Shown here: positions 56,373-64,000 of the stretch, piece by piece
Numbering within the stretch: the first letter of the stretch is position 1
Layout: the number at the start of each line of letters is the position of its first letter
From: Streptomyces fradiae ATCC 10745 = DSM 40063
GTDB lineage: Bacteria; Actinomycetota; Actinomycetes; Streptomycetales; Streptomycetaceae
NCBI RefSeq assembly: GCF_008704425.1
Contig: NZ_CP023696.1
Location: 5,744,501-5,808,500 of the forward strand
Reading direction: 5' to 3'
Length of the DNA: 64,000 nt
Translations under genes and position numbers: made by a program
Notes under the pieces: model-generated
What the model saw: only the letters and a program-made list of their open reading frames with translations
Databases searched by the model: none
What the model was told of the DNA's origin: nothing

Positions 56373-58514
56373 ATGGCCGCCACCGCCACCCCGCACCTCC
56401 TCGGCACCCCCGCCGAGCGCGTCGAGGGCCGGGCCAAGGTCACCGGCGCCGCCCGGTACGCCGCCGAGCACACCCCGCCCGGCTGCGCCTACGCCTGGCC
56501 CGTCCCGGCGGGCGTCGCCTGCGGCCGGCTCACCGGCGTCGACATCACCGACGCCATGGCCCAGCCGGGCGCCATCGCCGTCCTCACCCCGTTCAACGCG
56601 CCCCGCTTCGCCGCCCCGCCCGACGACGCCGAACTCGACGTCCTCCAGTACGACTCCGTCCCGCACCGCGGCTGGTACGTCGCCCTCGCCGTCGCCGACA
56701 CCCCGGAGAACGCCCGCGCGGCGGCCGCCGCCGTCCGCGTGACCTGCGCCGGGCACGGGGACGAGCCCGAGCCGCACGACGTCGTACTCGCCGAGGACCA
56801 CCCCGACGCGTACACCCCGGAGAAGGCCAACGGCGGCCATCCCGCCCACCGCGAACGCGGCGACGCCGCCGCCGCGTTCGCCTCCGCCCCGGTCCGCGTC
56901 GACACCGGCTACCGCGTGCCGCCGCTGCACAACCACCCCATGGAGCCGCACGCCGCCACCGCCCACTACGCGGGCGGCCGGCTCACCGTCTACGACTCCT
57001 GCCAGGGCACGGGCCCGGTCCGCGCCGTCCTCGCCGCCCTCTTCGACCTGCCCGAGGACCGCGTCACCGTCGTCGCCGAGCACGTCGGGGGCGGCTTCGG
57101 CGGCAAGGGCACCCCCCGCCCGCACGTCGTCCTCGCCGCGATGGCCGCCATCCACACCGGCCGCCCCGTCAAACTGGCCCTGCCCCGCCGCCACCTGCCG
57201 TCCGTCACCGGCCACCGCGCGCCCACCCTGCACCGGCTGCGCCTGGGCGCCGAGACCGACGGCACCCTCGTCTCCGTCAGCCACGAGGTGACCACCCACA
57301 CCTCCCGCGTCAACGAGTTCGTGGAGCAGGCCGCCGTGCCCGCCCGCGTCATGTACGGCTCGCCGCACAGCCTCACCACCCACCGCGTCGTCCCCCTCGA
57401 CGTGCCCAGCCCCTCCTGGATGCGCGCCCCCGGCGAGACCCCCGGCATGTACGCCCTGGAGTCCGCCATGGACGAGCTGGCCGGCGCCCTCGGCATGGAC
57501 CCCGTCGACCTGCGCGTGCGCAACGACCCCGCCACCGAACCCGACAGCGGGCGCCCCTTCAGCAGCCGCCACCTCGTCGAGTGCCTCCGCGAGGGCGCCC
57601 GCCGCTTCGGCTGGGACCGGCGCGACCCGCGCCCCGCCGCCCACCGCGAGGGCCCCTTCCTCGTCGGCACCGGCGTCGCCGCCTCCACCTACCCCGTGCT
57701 CGTCTCGCCGTCCGCCGCGAGCGCCACCGCCCACCCCGACGGCACCTTCACCGTCCGCGTCAACGCCACCGACATCGGCACCGGCGCCCGCACGGTCCTC
57801 GCCCAGGTCGCCGCCGCCGCGCTCGCCGTGCCGCTGGAGGCCGTACGCATCGAGATCGGCAGCACCCGCCTGCCGCGCGCCCCGCTCGCCGGCGGCTCCT
57901 CCGGCACCGCCTCCTGGGGCTGGGCGGTGCACCGGGCGTGCGAGGCGCTGACCCGGACGGTCGCCCGGCACGCGGGGCCGCTGCCCGACGGCGGGCTGAC
58001 CGCCACCGCCGACACCGCCGACGAGGCCCGCCGCACACCCCCGTACGCCCGCCACGCCTTCGGCGCCCAGTTCGCCGAGGTGCGGGTGGACACCGTCACC
58101 GGGGAGGTGCGCGTCCGCCGCATGCTGGGCGTCTTCGCCGTCGGGCGGGTCCTCAACGCGCGCACGGCCCGCTCCCAGCTCGTCGGCGGCATGGTCATGG
58201 GCCTCGGCATGGCGCTCACCGAGCACAGCACCATGGACGCCGCCCACGGGGACTTCACCGAGTGCGACCTCGCCTCCTACCACGTGCCCGCCCACGCCGA
58301 CGTCCCGGACATCGAGGCCCACTGGATCGACGAGGACGACACCCTGCTCAACCCCATGGGCAGCAAGGGCGTCGGGGAGATCGGCACCACGGGCGCGGCG
58401 GCGGCCATCGGCAACGCCGTCCACCACGCGACCGGCGTCCGCTTCCGCGAACTGCCGCTCACCCCGGACCGGGTGCTCCCCGCGCTGCTGTCCGCCGGCG
58501 GGCCCACCGCCTGA
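56373..58514 (+). CDS. paoC: molybdenum-cofactor-binding catalytic subunit (PaoC/YagR-like)
   Basis: Catalytic subunit of 713 residues (E. coli PaoC is about 730). The first domain carries RVEGRAKVTGAARYAAEHTP. The cofactor-binding parts are VAEHVGGGFGGKGTPRPHVV (about residues 233-252), MRAPGETPGMYALESAMDEL and the GSSGTASWG loop. The active-site Glu lies in SKGVGEIGTTGAAAAIGNAV close to the C-terminus. Members of the family hydroxylate aldehydes to acids, with electrons passing through the Fe-S and FAD subunits. The XdhC homologue upstream probably matures it. The substrate may be aromatic or aliphatic aldehydes and is not revealed by sequence. Confidence 0.9.
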   Translation: MAATATPHLLGTPAERVEGRAKVTGAARYAAEHTPPGCAYAWPVPAGVACGRLTGVDITDAMAQPGAIAVLTPFNAPRFAAPPDDAELDVLQYDSVPHRGWYVALAVADTPENARAAAAAVRVTCAGHGDEPEPHDVVLAEDHPDAYTPEKANGGHPAHRERGDAAAAFASAPVRVDTGYRVPPLHNHPMEPHAATAHYAGGRLTVYDSCQGTGPVRAVLAALFDLPEDRVTVVAEHVGGGFGGKGTPRPHVVLAAMAAIHTGRPVKLALPRRHLPSVTGHRAPTLHRLRLGAETDGTLVSVSHEVTTHTSRVNEFVEQAAVPARVMYGSPHSLTTHRVVPLDVPSPSWMRAPGETPGMYALESAMDELAGALGMDPVDLRVRNDPATEPDSGRPFSSRHLVECLREGARRFGWDRRDPRPAAHREGPFLVGTGVAASTYPVLVSPSAASATAHPDGTFTVRVNATDIGTGARTVLAQVAAAALAVPLEAVRIEIGSTRLPRAPLAGGSSGTASWGWAVHRACEALTRTVARHAGPLPDGGLTATADTADEARRTPPYARHAFGAQFAEVRVDTVTGEVRVRRMLGVFAVGRVLNARTARSQLVGGMVMGLGMALTEHSTMDAAHGDFTECDLASYHVPAHADVPDIEAHWIDEDDTLLNPMGSKGVGEIGTTGAAAAIGNAVHHATGVRFRELPLTPDRVLPALLSAGGPTA

Positions 58515-58689
58515 CCGGACACCGCCGCACGCTGCCGCCGCGCGCCCGGCCCCGCCCTGCCGCACGGGGCGGCCGGACGGTGGGGGAGACCGGCCCCCGG
58601 GACCCCGCGCACCGGCCGGGGGCGCACAATGGGGGCGGCGCGGAACGCCCCCGTCCGCCCCGCCCCGTCCCCGTACCCGTACCGCCGGA

Positions 58690-59619
58690 GTGAGCAGCGC
58701 CGTGGCCCCCGCCTTCCAGCCCGTCCTCGACCAGATCGCGGCCGACATCGCCGCCCGACCGGGCCGGGGCCGCCCGGCGGACTACATCCCGGCGCTCGCC
58801 GAGGCCGACACCAGCCGGTTCGGCATGGCGGTCGCGGAGCCCGACGGCACCGTCTACGGGGTGGGGGACTGGCGGCACCCGTTCTCCGCGCAGTCCATCA
58901 CCAAGGCGTTCACGCTCGCCCTCACCCTCGCCCTGGAGGGCGAGGCGCTGTGGGAGCACGTGGGCCGCGAGCCGTCGGGCAACCCCTTCAACTCCCTGGT
59001 CCAGCTCGAGTACGAGAACGGCATCCCCCGCAACCCGTTCATCAACGCGGGCGCCCTCGTCGTCACCGACCGGCTGCACGCCCTGACCGGCGACGCCTCC
59101 GGCACGCTGCGGGCGTTCCTGCGCGCCGAGAGCGGCCGGCAGGAGCTCGACTTCGACCTCGCGGTCGCCGCGTCGGAGGCCGCCCACGGGGACCGCAACG
59201 CGGCCCTGGCCCACTTCATGGCCTCGTACGGCAACATCCGCACCCCCGTGCCCGAGCTGCTGGAGCAGTACTTCCGCCAGTGCTCGCTCGAGACCTCCTG
59301 CGCCGACCTGGCGCTGGCCGCCGGGTTCCTCGCCCGGCACGGCATCCGCGCCGACGGCTCGTCCCTGCTCACCCGCAGCCAGGCCAAGCAGGTCAACGCC
59401 GTGATGCTGACCTGCGGGACCTACGACGCGGCCGGGGACTTCGCGTACCGGGTGGGGCTGCCCGGCAAGAGCGGGGTCGGCGGGGGCATCGTCGCCGTCG
59501 TGCCGGGGCGCTGCACGCTGTGCGTGTGGAGCCCCGGACTGGACGAGCGCGGCAACTCCGTCGCCGGGGTCGCCGCGCTCGACCGGTTCACGACCCTGAC
59601 GGGCCTGTCCGTGTTCTGA
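58690..59619 (+). CDS. glsA: glutaminase
   Basis: Cytosolic serine-dependent beta-lactamase-fold glutaminase of 309 residues that converts L-glutamine to glutamate and ammonia. The catalytic Ser-x-x-Lys is in HPFSAQSITKAFTLALTLAL (about residues 63-82). Further family blocks are EPSGNPFNSLVQLEYENGIP, RNPFINAGALVVTDRL and LPGKSGVGGGIVAVVPGR. The start GTG 58690 is followed by a second GTG 58702, and the first has a CCGGAG site. The last 32 bp overlap the 3' end of the convergent MMPL gene. The position is unrelated to the oxidoreductase genes upstream. Confidence 0.92.
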   Translation: MSSAVAPAFQPVLDQIAADIAARPGRGRPADYIPALAEADTSRFGMAVAEPDGTVYGVGDWRHPFSAQSITKAFTLALTLALEGEALWEHVGREPSGNPFNSLVQLEYENGIPRNPFINAGALVVTDRLHALTGDASGTLRAFLRAESGRQELDFDLAVAASEAAHGDRNAALAHFMASYGNIRTPVPELLEQYFRQCSLETSCADLALAAGFLARHGIRADGSSLLTRSQAKQVNAVMLTCGTYDAAGDFAYRVGLPGKSGVGGGIVAVVPGRCTLCVWSPGLDERGNSVAGVAALDRFTTLTGLSVF

Positions 59620-61681
59620 GGGAGCTGGGCCACCACGACACCGGGCCGATGTCCCGTACCAGCGCGGGCACGAGCAGCGACCGGACGACCAGCGTGTCGA
59701 GGAGCACGCCGAAGGCGACGATGAACGCGATCTGGAGCAGGAACGCCAGCGGGATCACCGCGAGCGCGGCGAACGTCGCGGCCAGCACCACACCCGCCGA
59801 CGTGATCACCCCGCCGGTCGCGGTGAGCCCCCGCAGCACGCCCTCCCGGGTGCCGTGGAGGAAGGTCTCCTCCCGCACCCGCGACATCAGGAAGATGTTG
59901 TAGTCCACGCCGAGCGCGACCAGGAAGACGAAGCCGTACAGCGGCACCGACGCGTCCGTGCCGGTGAACCCGAGCAGCTTCTCGAAGACCAGCGCGGAGA
60001 CGCCCAGCGTCGCCAGGAAGTTCAGCGCCACCGTCGCCACCAGCAGCACCGGCAGCAGCAGCGAGCGCAGCAGCCCCACCAGGATCAGCAGGATCAGGAC
60101 CAGGACGACCGGCACGATGACCATCCGGTCCCGCTCGGAGGTGCGCTGGGTGTCGTACTGCTGCGCGGTGTACCCGCCGACCAGCGCGTCCGCGTCCGGT
60201 ACGGCGTGCACGGCGTCCCGCAGCCTCACCAGCGTCTCCTTGGCGGCGTCGCTGTCCGGCGCGGCCTCCAGGGTGGCGCTGAGCTGCGCCCGGCCGTCGA
60301 CCACCAGCGGCGGGCCGCCGCCGGGCCGCCCGGAGGCGGTGACCGGCACGACCGAGGCGACCCCGTCGGTCTCCTCGGCTGCCTTCGCCACGGCGGGCAG
60401 CGCCGAGGCGTCCGTGATGATCACGGCCGGGTTGCCGGAGCCGCCGGGGAAGTGCTCGGCGAGGACCTTGCCCGCGGTGACGGACGGCGCGTCGTTCACG
60501 AAGATCTCGTCCAGCGGCACGCCCCGCGCGGTGAGCGTCGGCGCGAACGCCGCGCACGCCACCAGCGCGGCGAGCGTCACCGCCCACACGCGGCGCGGCG
60601 CCCGGTCGACGAGCGCGGCCACCTTGGTCCACACCCCGTGCCCGGCGCCGTCGGTGGCCGGCTTCGGCCTGGCCGGCCAGTAGGCGGTCCGGCCCAGCAG
60701 CACCAGGACGGCCGGGAGGAAGGTGAGCGCGCCGAGGACGGCGCACACGATGCCGATCGCCCCGACGGGGCCGAGCGCCCGGTTGTTCGTCAGGTCGCTG
60801 AGCAGCAGGGCGAGCAGGCCGAGCGCGACCGTGGCGGCGCTCGCGACGATCGGCCCGAAGGACTGGCGCAGCGCCGACCGCATCGCGGCGTACCGGTCCT
60901 CGTTCCGGCCGAGTTCCTCCCGGAACCGGGCGGCGAGCAGCAGCGCGTAGTCGGTGGCGGCGCCGATGACCAGGATGAACAGGATGCCCTGCACCTGGCC
61001 GTCCACCCGCACCACGTCCGCGTCGGCCAGGGCGTACACCACCGCGCACGCCAGGCCCAGAGCGAAGACCGCGGTCAGGATGACCATGAACGGCAGCAGC
61101 ACGCTCCGGTAGACCAGGAGCAGGATCAGCAGCACCGTGGTGAGGGCCACACCGAGCAGCAGCCCGTCGATGCCCGCGAAGGCGTCCTTGAGGTCGGCCT
61201 GCGTGGCCGCCGGGCCCGCCAGGTACACCCGCGTGCCGGATACCTCCTCGGCGGCGGCCGTCACGCGGTCCAGCACGCCCTCCAGCTCGTCGCCGAGGTC
61301 GGGGGCCAGCCGGAGCACGCCCTGGAGCGCCTCGCCGTCCTCGGACGGCAGGGCGGGTGAGGGGGCGCCGACCAGGCCCTCCGTGCCGGCCAGCGAGGCC
61401 AGCTGCCGGGTGGCGGCCTCCCGCGCGGCGGGGTCGAGACGGCCGCCGTCGTCGGCGGTCCACACGACGACGAGCGGTAGGGACTCCTCCTGGCGGAAGT
61501 CGGCCTGGGCGTCGAGGACGCGGGTCGACTCGGCGTCGTCCGGGAGGAAGGCGGCCTGGTCGTTGGTGGCGACCTCGCCGAGCTTCCCGGCGTACGGGCC
61601 GAGGCCGCCGCCGACGGCGAGCCAGACGGCGATGAGGAGCGCGGGCAGCAGGCGCCGCGCGAGGACGGTGGAGGAGGACAT
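59588..61681 (-). CDS. MMPL/RND-family transporter
   Basis: Membrane exporter of 697 residues of the actinobacterial MMPL type that moves lipids or drugs. The N-terminal helix (LLPALLIAVWLAVGGGLGPY) is followed by a large periplasmic loop, then helices 2-6 (LLLGVALTTVLLILLLVYRS; ILFILVIGAATDYALLLAAR), a second loop and helices 7-12 (VDYNIFLMSRVREE). The conserved GAATDYALL and GVDYNIFLMSR motifs with Asp in helices 4 and 10 are the proton-relay features of the family. Start ATG 61681. A palindrome 65 bp upstream and the MarR gene 349 bp upstream, on the same strand, suggest MarR control. The last 32 bp overlap the glutaminase gene. Confidence 0.9.
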   Translation of the reverse strand: MSSSTVLARRLLPALLIAVWLAVGGGLGPYAGKLGEVATNDQAAFLPDDAESTRVLDAQADFRQEESLPLVVVWTADDGGRLDPAAREAATRQLASLAGTEGLVGAPSPALPSEDGEALQGVLRLAPDLGDELEGVLDRVTAAAEEVSGTRVYLAGPAATQADLKDAFAGIDGLLLGVALTTVLLILLLVYRSVLLPFMVILTAVFALGLACAVVYALADADVVRVDGQVQGILFILVIGAATDYALLLAARFREELGRNEDRYAAMRSALRQSFGPIVASAATVALGLLALLLSDLTNNRALGPVGAIGIVCAVLGALTFLPAVLVLLGRTAYWPARPKPATDGAGHGVWTKVAALVDRAPRRVWAVTLAALVACAAFAPTLTARGVPLDEIFVNDAPSVTAGKVLAEHFPGGSGNPAVIITDASALPAVAKAAEETDGVASVVPVTASGRPGGGPPLVVDGRAQLSATLEAAPDSDAAKETLVRLRDAVHAVPDADALVGGYTAQQYDTQRTSERDRMVIVPVVLVLILLILVGLLRSLLLPVLLVATVALNFLATLGVSALVFEKLLGFTGTDASVPLYGFVFLVALGVDYNIFLMSRVREETFLHGTREGVLRGLTATGGVITSAGVVLAATFAALAVIPLAFLLQIAFIVAFGVLLDTLVVRSLLVPALVRDIGPVSWWPSSLRTRTGPSGS

Positions 61682-62029
61682 GGCTCTCCTGCGGGGGAAC
61701 GGGGCTCTGTTCGACCGATCGGGGGATCAATCTCGACAGAAAACTATCTTAATGATTGAGATATATGGCGGGCGGGGTCATCCGTCACCGGCGTGCCGGG
61801 ACCGGAGGACGGGAGCGCAGGCTCCAACATGCCCCCGGCGGTCCTCGGCACACCGACGCCGTGCGGGGTATTCCGCGACGCTCAGCCACACGGATGCGCG
61901 GCCGGTCGACCGGCCGGCCGACCGCGGGAACGCGCAGCCGCTCAGCGGCCCATCAGCCCATCAGCCCAGCGGCTCGGCGGGCCATCAGCCCATCGGCTCA
62001 GTGGCTCGTCGGCTCAGCGGGCCATCAGC
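61682..62029. other. 348-bp spacer with palindrome and degenerate repeats
   Basis: Upstream region of the MMPL gene. It contains an AT-rich palindrome at 61746-61762. Between about 61937 and 62035 lie imperfect tandem copies of CGGGCCATCAGC/CCATCGGCTCAG-type units running up to the stop of the MarR gene. No gene is seen. Confidence 0.6.
61746..61762. promoter_or_regulatory. MarR-type operator upstream of the MMPL gene
   Basis: ATCTTAA-TGA-TTGAGAT, a 7-3-7 inverted repeat with one mismatched pair. It resembles the ATCTCAATCATTAAGAT-like sites typical of MarR-family repressors, and a MarR gene lies just upstream. It is 65 bp before the MMPL start in an AT-rich patch that may contain the promoter. 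Confidence 0.5.
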
Positions 62030-62521
62030 TCAGCGGGCGCCGTCCCGGCCGAGCTCCTCGTTGAGGGCGGTCAGGAAGCGCAGCGCCGCGTCCAGCTCCT
62101 CCGGGGCGAACCGCGCGGTCGCCGCCTCCGCCGCCGTGGCGAGCGGCAGGAAGAAGGCGCGGGCGGCGGCGCGGGCGCCCGCCTCGTAGTGCAGGTGGAC
62201 GACCCGCCGGTCGGTGCTCTCCCGCGACCGGCGGATGTGCCCGGCGCGCTCCAGCCGGTCCACGCACGCCGTCACCGCCCCGGAGGTCAGCCCCAGGTGC
62301 TCCCGCAGCCGCCCCGGTGTCATCGGCTCGTCGGCGTCGAGGATCGCGCCGAGCGCCTGCACATCCGTCGGATGGAGGCCCTGGGCGGCGGCGAAGGTGT
62401 GCACCAGCCGGTTCACCTCGCCGTTCATCCGGCGGAGCTGGACGGCGAACGCCTGGAGGTCCGCCGGGGGCACCCGCTCACCCCGCGTCTCCCCGTCAGT
62501 ACGGTCGTCCCTGGTCACCAC
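62030..62521 (-). CDS. MarR-family transcriptional regulator
   Basis: Winged-helix repressor of 163 residues. The DNA-binding part is TPGRLREHLGLTSGAVTACV; DRLERAGHIRRSRESTDRRV, with the DRR wing motif. N- and C-terminal helices (FAVQLRRMNGEVNRLVHTFA; FAPEELDAALRFLTALNEEL) make the dimer interface. The start is GTG 62521 or GTG 62518; upstream, TATAGG lies 8-13 nt before it, compatible with a leaderless transcript. It is on the same strand as the MMPL exporter gene downstream and probably represses it, possibly being relieved by the exporter substrate. Divergent from the NAD(P)-binding protein gene. Confidence 0.85.
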   Translation of the reverse strand: MVTRDDRTDGETRGERVPPADLQAFAVQLRRMNGEVNRLVHTFAAAQGLHPTDVQALGAILDADEPMTPGRLREHLGLTSGAVTACVDRLERAGHIRRSRESTDRRVVHLHYEAGARAAARAFFLPLATAAEAATARFAPEELDAALRFLTALNEELGRDGAR

Positions 62522-62648
62522 CTGGTCAGCCTATAGAAACCACGACGTCCGCACCTCGGAGGCACCAGGCGGGCGGAAACCGGGCAGGCGGTACACGGTG
62601 GAGGGAGGACCCTCCCCGCAGCGGCAGAACCCGATGGACGGAGCCCCC

Positions 62649-64000
62649 ATGCCGGAGCACCAGCCCCCGCCCCGAGACCCGGTCCCCGCGGGCCCCCCGC
62701 CCCGTCCCGGCGCCCGGCCGGGCCCCGGCTCCACCAGGCGCCCGGACACCCCGGGACCGGCGGAGGCCACCCACGGCGCACCAGACGGAGCCCCCGCTCC
62801 CGGCCCCCGCCCCGCCGCCCAGGACACCCCCGCTCCCGGCCCCCGCCCCGCCGCCCCGGACACCCCCGGTGCCGCTCCCGCTCCCGGCGCCCACGCTCCC
62901 CACAGCCCCGTCCCTGACGCCGCGACCGGCGCCGCTTCCGCCCCGGACTCTCCCGGTGCCGCCCCCTCCCCGGACACCGCCGCCGACGAGGCCGCCCCCA
63001 CCCCGCCGGACGAGGGCGCGGGCGCGCTGTGCCTGGTCACCGGGGCGACCGGCTACATCGGGGGGCGGCTCGTGCCCGAGCTGCTCGACGCCGGGTACCG
63101 GGTCCGCTGCCTCGCCCGCACCCCGGCCAAGCTCCGCGACCACCCGTGGGCCGGGCGGGTCGAGATCGTACGGGGCGACGTGACCGACCCGGAGTCGGTG
63201 AGCGAGGCGATGCGCGGCGCCTCCGTCGCGTACTACCTGGTCCACTCGCTCGGCACCGGCGGCGGCTTCGAGGACACCGACCGCCGGGGCGCCACCGTCT
63301 TCGCCGACGCGGCCCGCGCCGCCGGGGTGCGGCGCCTCGTCTACCTCGGCGGCCTCACCCCGGTCGGCGTGCCCGAACGCGACCTCTCCCCGCACCTGCG
63401 GTCCCGCGACGAGGTCGGCCGCCTCCTCGCCGCGTCCGGCGTCCCCACCACCGTGCTGCGCGCCGCCGTCATCCTCGGCTCCGGCTCCGCCTCGTTCGAG
63501 ATGCTGCGGTACCTCACCGAACGCCTCCCGTTCATGGTGACCCCGCGCTGGCTGCACACCCGCATCCAGCCGATCGCCGTGCGCGACGTGCTGCGCTACC
63601 TCGTCGGCAGCGCCGCCATGCCGCCGGAGGTCAGCCGCTCCTTCGACATCGGCGGCCCCGACGTGCTCACCTACCGCGACCTGATGCGCCGGTACGCCGC
63701 CGTCGCCGGGCTCCCGCCGCGCGTCATCCTGCCCGTGCCGCTGCTCACCCTGCGGCTGTCGAGCCTCTGGGTCGGGTTCGTCACACCCGTGCCCGCGTCC
63801 ATCGCGCGGCCCCTCGCCGACTCGCTGCGGCACGAGGTCGTCTGCCACGAGCACGACATCGCCCGGTACGTCCCCGACCCGCCCGGCGCGCCGCTCGGCG
63901 TGGACGACGCCCTCGCGCTGGCCGTGCGCCGGGTGCGGGAGGCGCGCGTCGCCACCCGCTGGTCGTCGGCCTCCGTGCCCGGCGCGCCCAGCGACCCGCT
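62649..64000 (+). CDS. NAD(P)H-binding protein, NmrA/extended-SDR-like (3' end beyond window)
   Basis: About 450 codons are visible; the gene runs off the right edge. The first about 125 residues are a low-complexity Pro/Ala extension with repeated APGPRPAA units. The Rossmann domain then begins with ALCLVTGATGYIGGRLVPEL (TGxxGxxG cofactor motif), and continues with VRCLARTPAKLRD, VEIVRGDVTDPESVSEAMRG and AYYLVHSLGTGGGFEDTDRR. The GGPDVLTYRDLMRRYAAVAG segment is typical of NAD(P)-binding proteins of the NmrA type in which a DUF2867 domain can follow; that part is not in the window. Start ATG 62649 has GGAG about 6 nt upstream; a later start skipping the Pro-rich part cannot be excluded. Confidence 0.78.
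   Translation, partial: MPEHQPPPRDPVPAGPPPRPGARPGPGSTRRPDTPGPAEATHGAPDGAPAPGPRPAAQDTPAPGPRPAAPDTPGAAPAPGAHAPHSPVPDAATGAASAPDSPGAAPSPDTAADEAAPTPPDEGAGALCLVTGATGYIGGRLVPELLDAGYRVRCLARTPAKLRDHPWAGRVEIVRGDVTDPESVSEAMRGASVAYYLVHSLGTGGGFEDTDRRGATVFADAARAAGVRRLVYLGGLTPVGVPERDLSPHLRSRDEVGRLLAASGVPTTVLRAAVILGSGSASFEMLRYLTERLPFMVTPRWLHTRIQPIAVRDVLRYLVGSAAMPPEVSRSFDIGGPDVLTYRDLMRRYAAVAGLPPRVILPVPLLTLRLSSLWVGFVTPVPASIARPLADSLRHEVVCHEHDIARYVPDPPGAPLGVDDALALAVRRVREARVATRWSSASVPGAPSDP

Overview
The window is very GC-rich, with GTG starts, stop/start overlaps of the ATGA/GTGA type and actinobacterial families throughout (DUF2637 protein, anti-sigma-type ATPase, DUF5709, FhuF-type reductase with a DmdR/IdeR-like box). 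It is almost certainly chromosomal DNA of a Streptomyces or close relative. No rRNA, tRNA, CRISPR array or insertion sequence was seen.

Layout. 1-6061: a MacB/FtsX-type ABC exporter (ATPase and two large permeases). 6087-6795: a VapBC-like toxin-antitoxin pair with a palindromic operator. 6887-19987: mixed accessory and housekeeping genes: DUF456 protein, TrmB/LuxR regulator, PoxB-type pyruvate dehydrogenase, RsbW-like ATPase, DUF2637 membrane protein, PfkB kinase, FhuF reductase, GntR regulator, beta-propeller protein, ChaB, and a MarR regulator divergent from a nitroreductase.

20087-30797 looks like a biosynthetic locus for a C-nucleoside and/or indigoidine. It encodes a complete BpsA/IndC-type indigoidine synthetase (A-Ox-T-TE), a PsuG-family C-glycosidase/synthase, a PptA-type tautomerase, an old-yellow-enzyme ene-reductase, a dedicated PRPP synthetase, a yeast FUR1-like uracil phosphoribosyltransferase and an EamA exporter, closed by a strong terminator. 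A TrpF-like protein lacking the catalytic cysteine sits upstream, behind its own terminator.

31881-47028 is the second and most intriguing locus. A YcaO RiPP cluster (42-residue Cys-free precursor, Ocin-ThiF protein, S15-type hydrolase, YcaO cyclodehydratase, SagB-type dehydrogenase, two ABC exporters) follows directly on a FecBCDE-type metal-chelate importer. Two FUR-family (Zur/Fur-like) palindromes lie in front of the importer and in front of the precursor. I infer a metal-repressed ribosomal peptide, possibly a metallophore.

47090-58514 holds a PucR-type regulator, an XdhC maturation protein, a peptidase S66, a YbdK-type ligase, CsbD and DUF5709 stress-type proteins, and a PaoABC-like molybdenum aldehyde oxidoreductase. 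58690-64000 holds a glutaminase whose 3' end overlaps a convergent MMPL exporter, a MarR regulator, and an NAD(P)-binding protein cut by the right edge.
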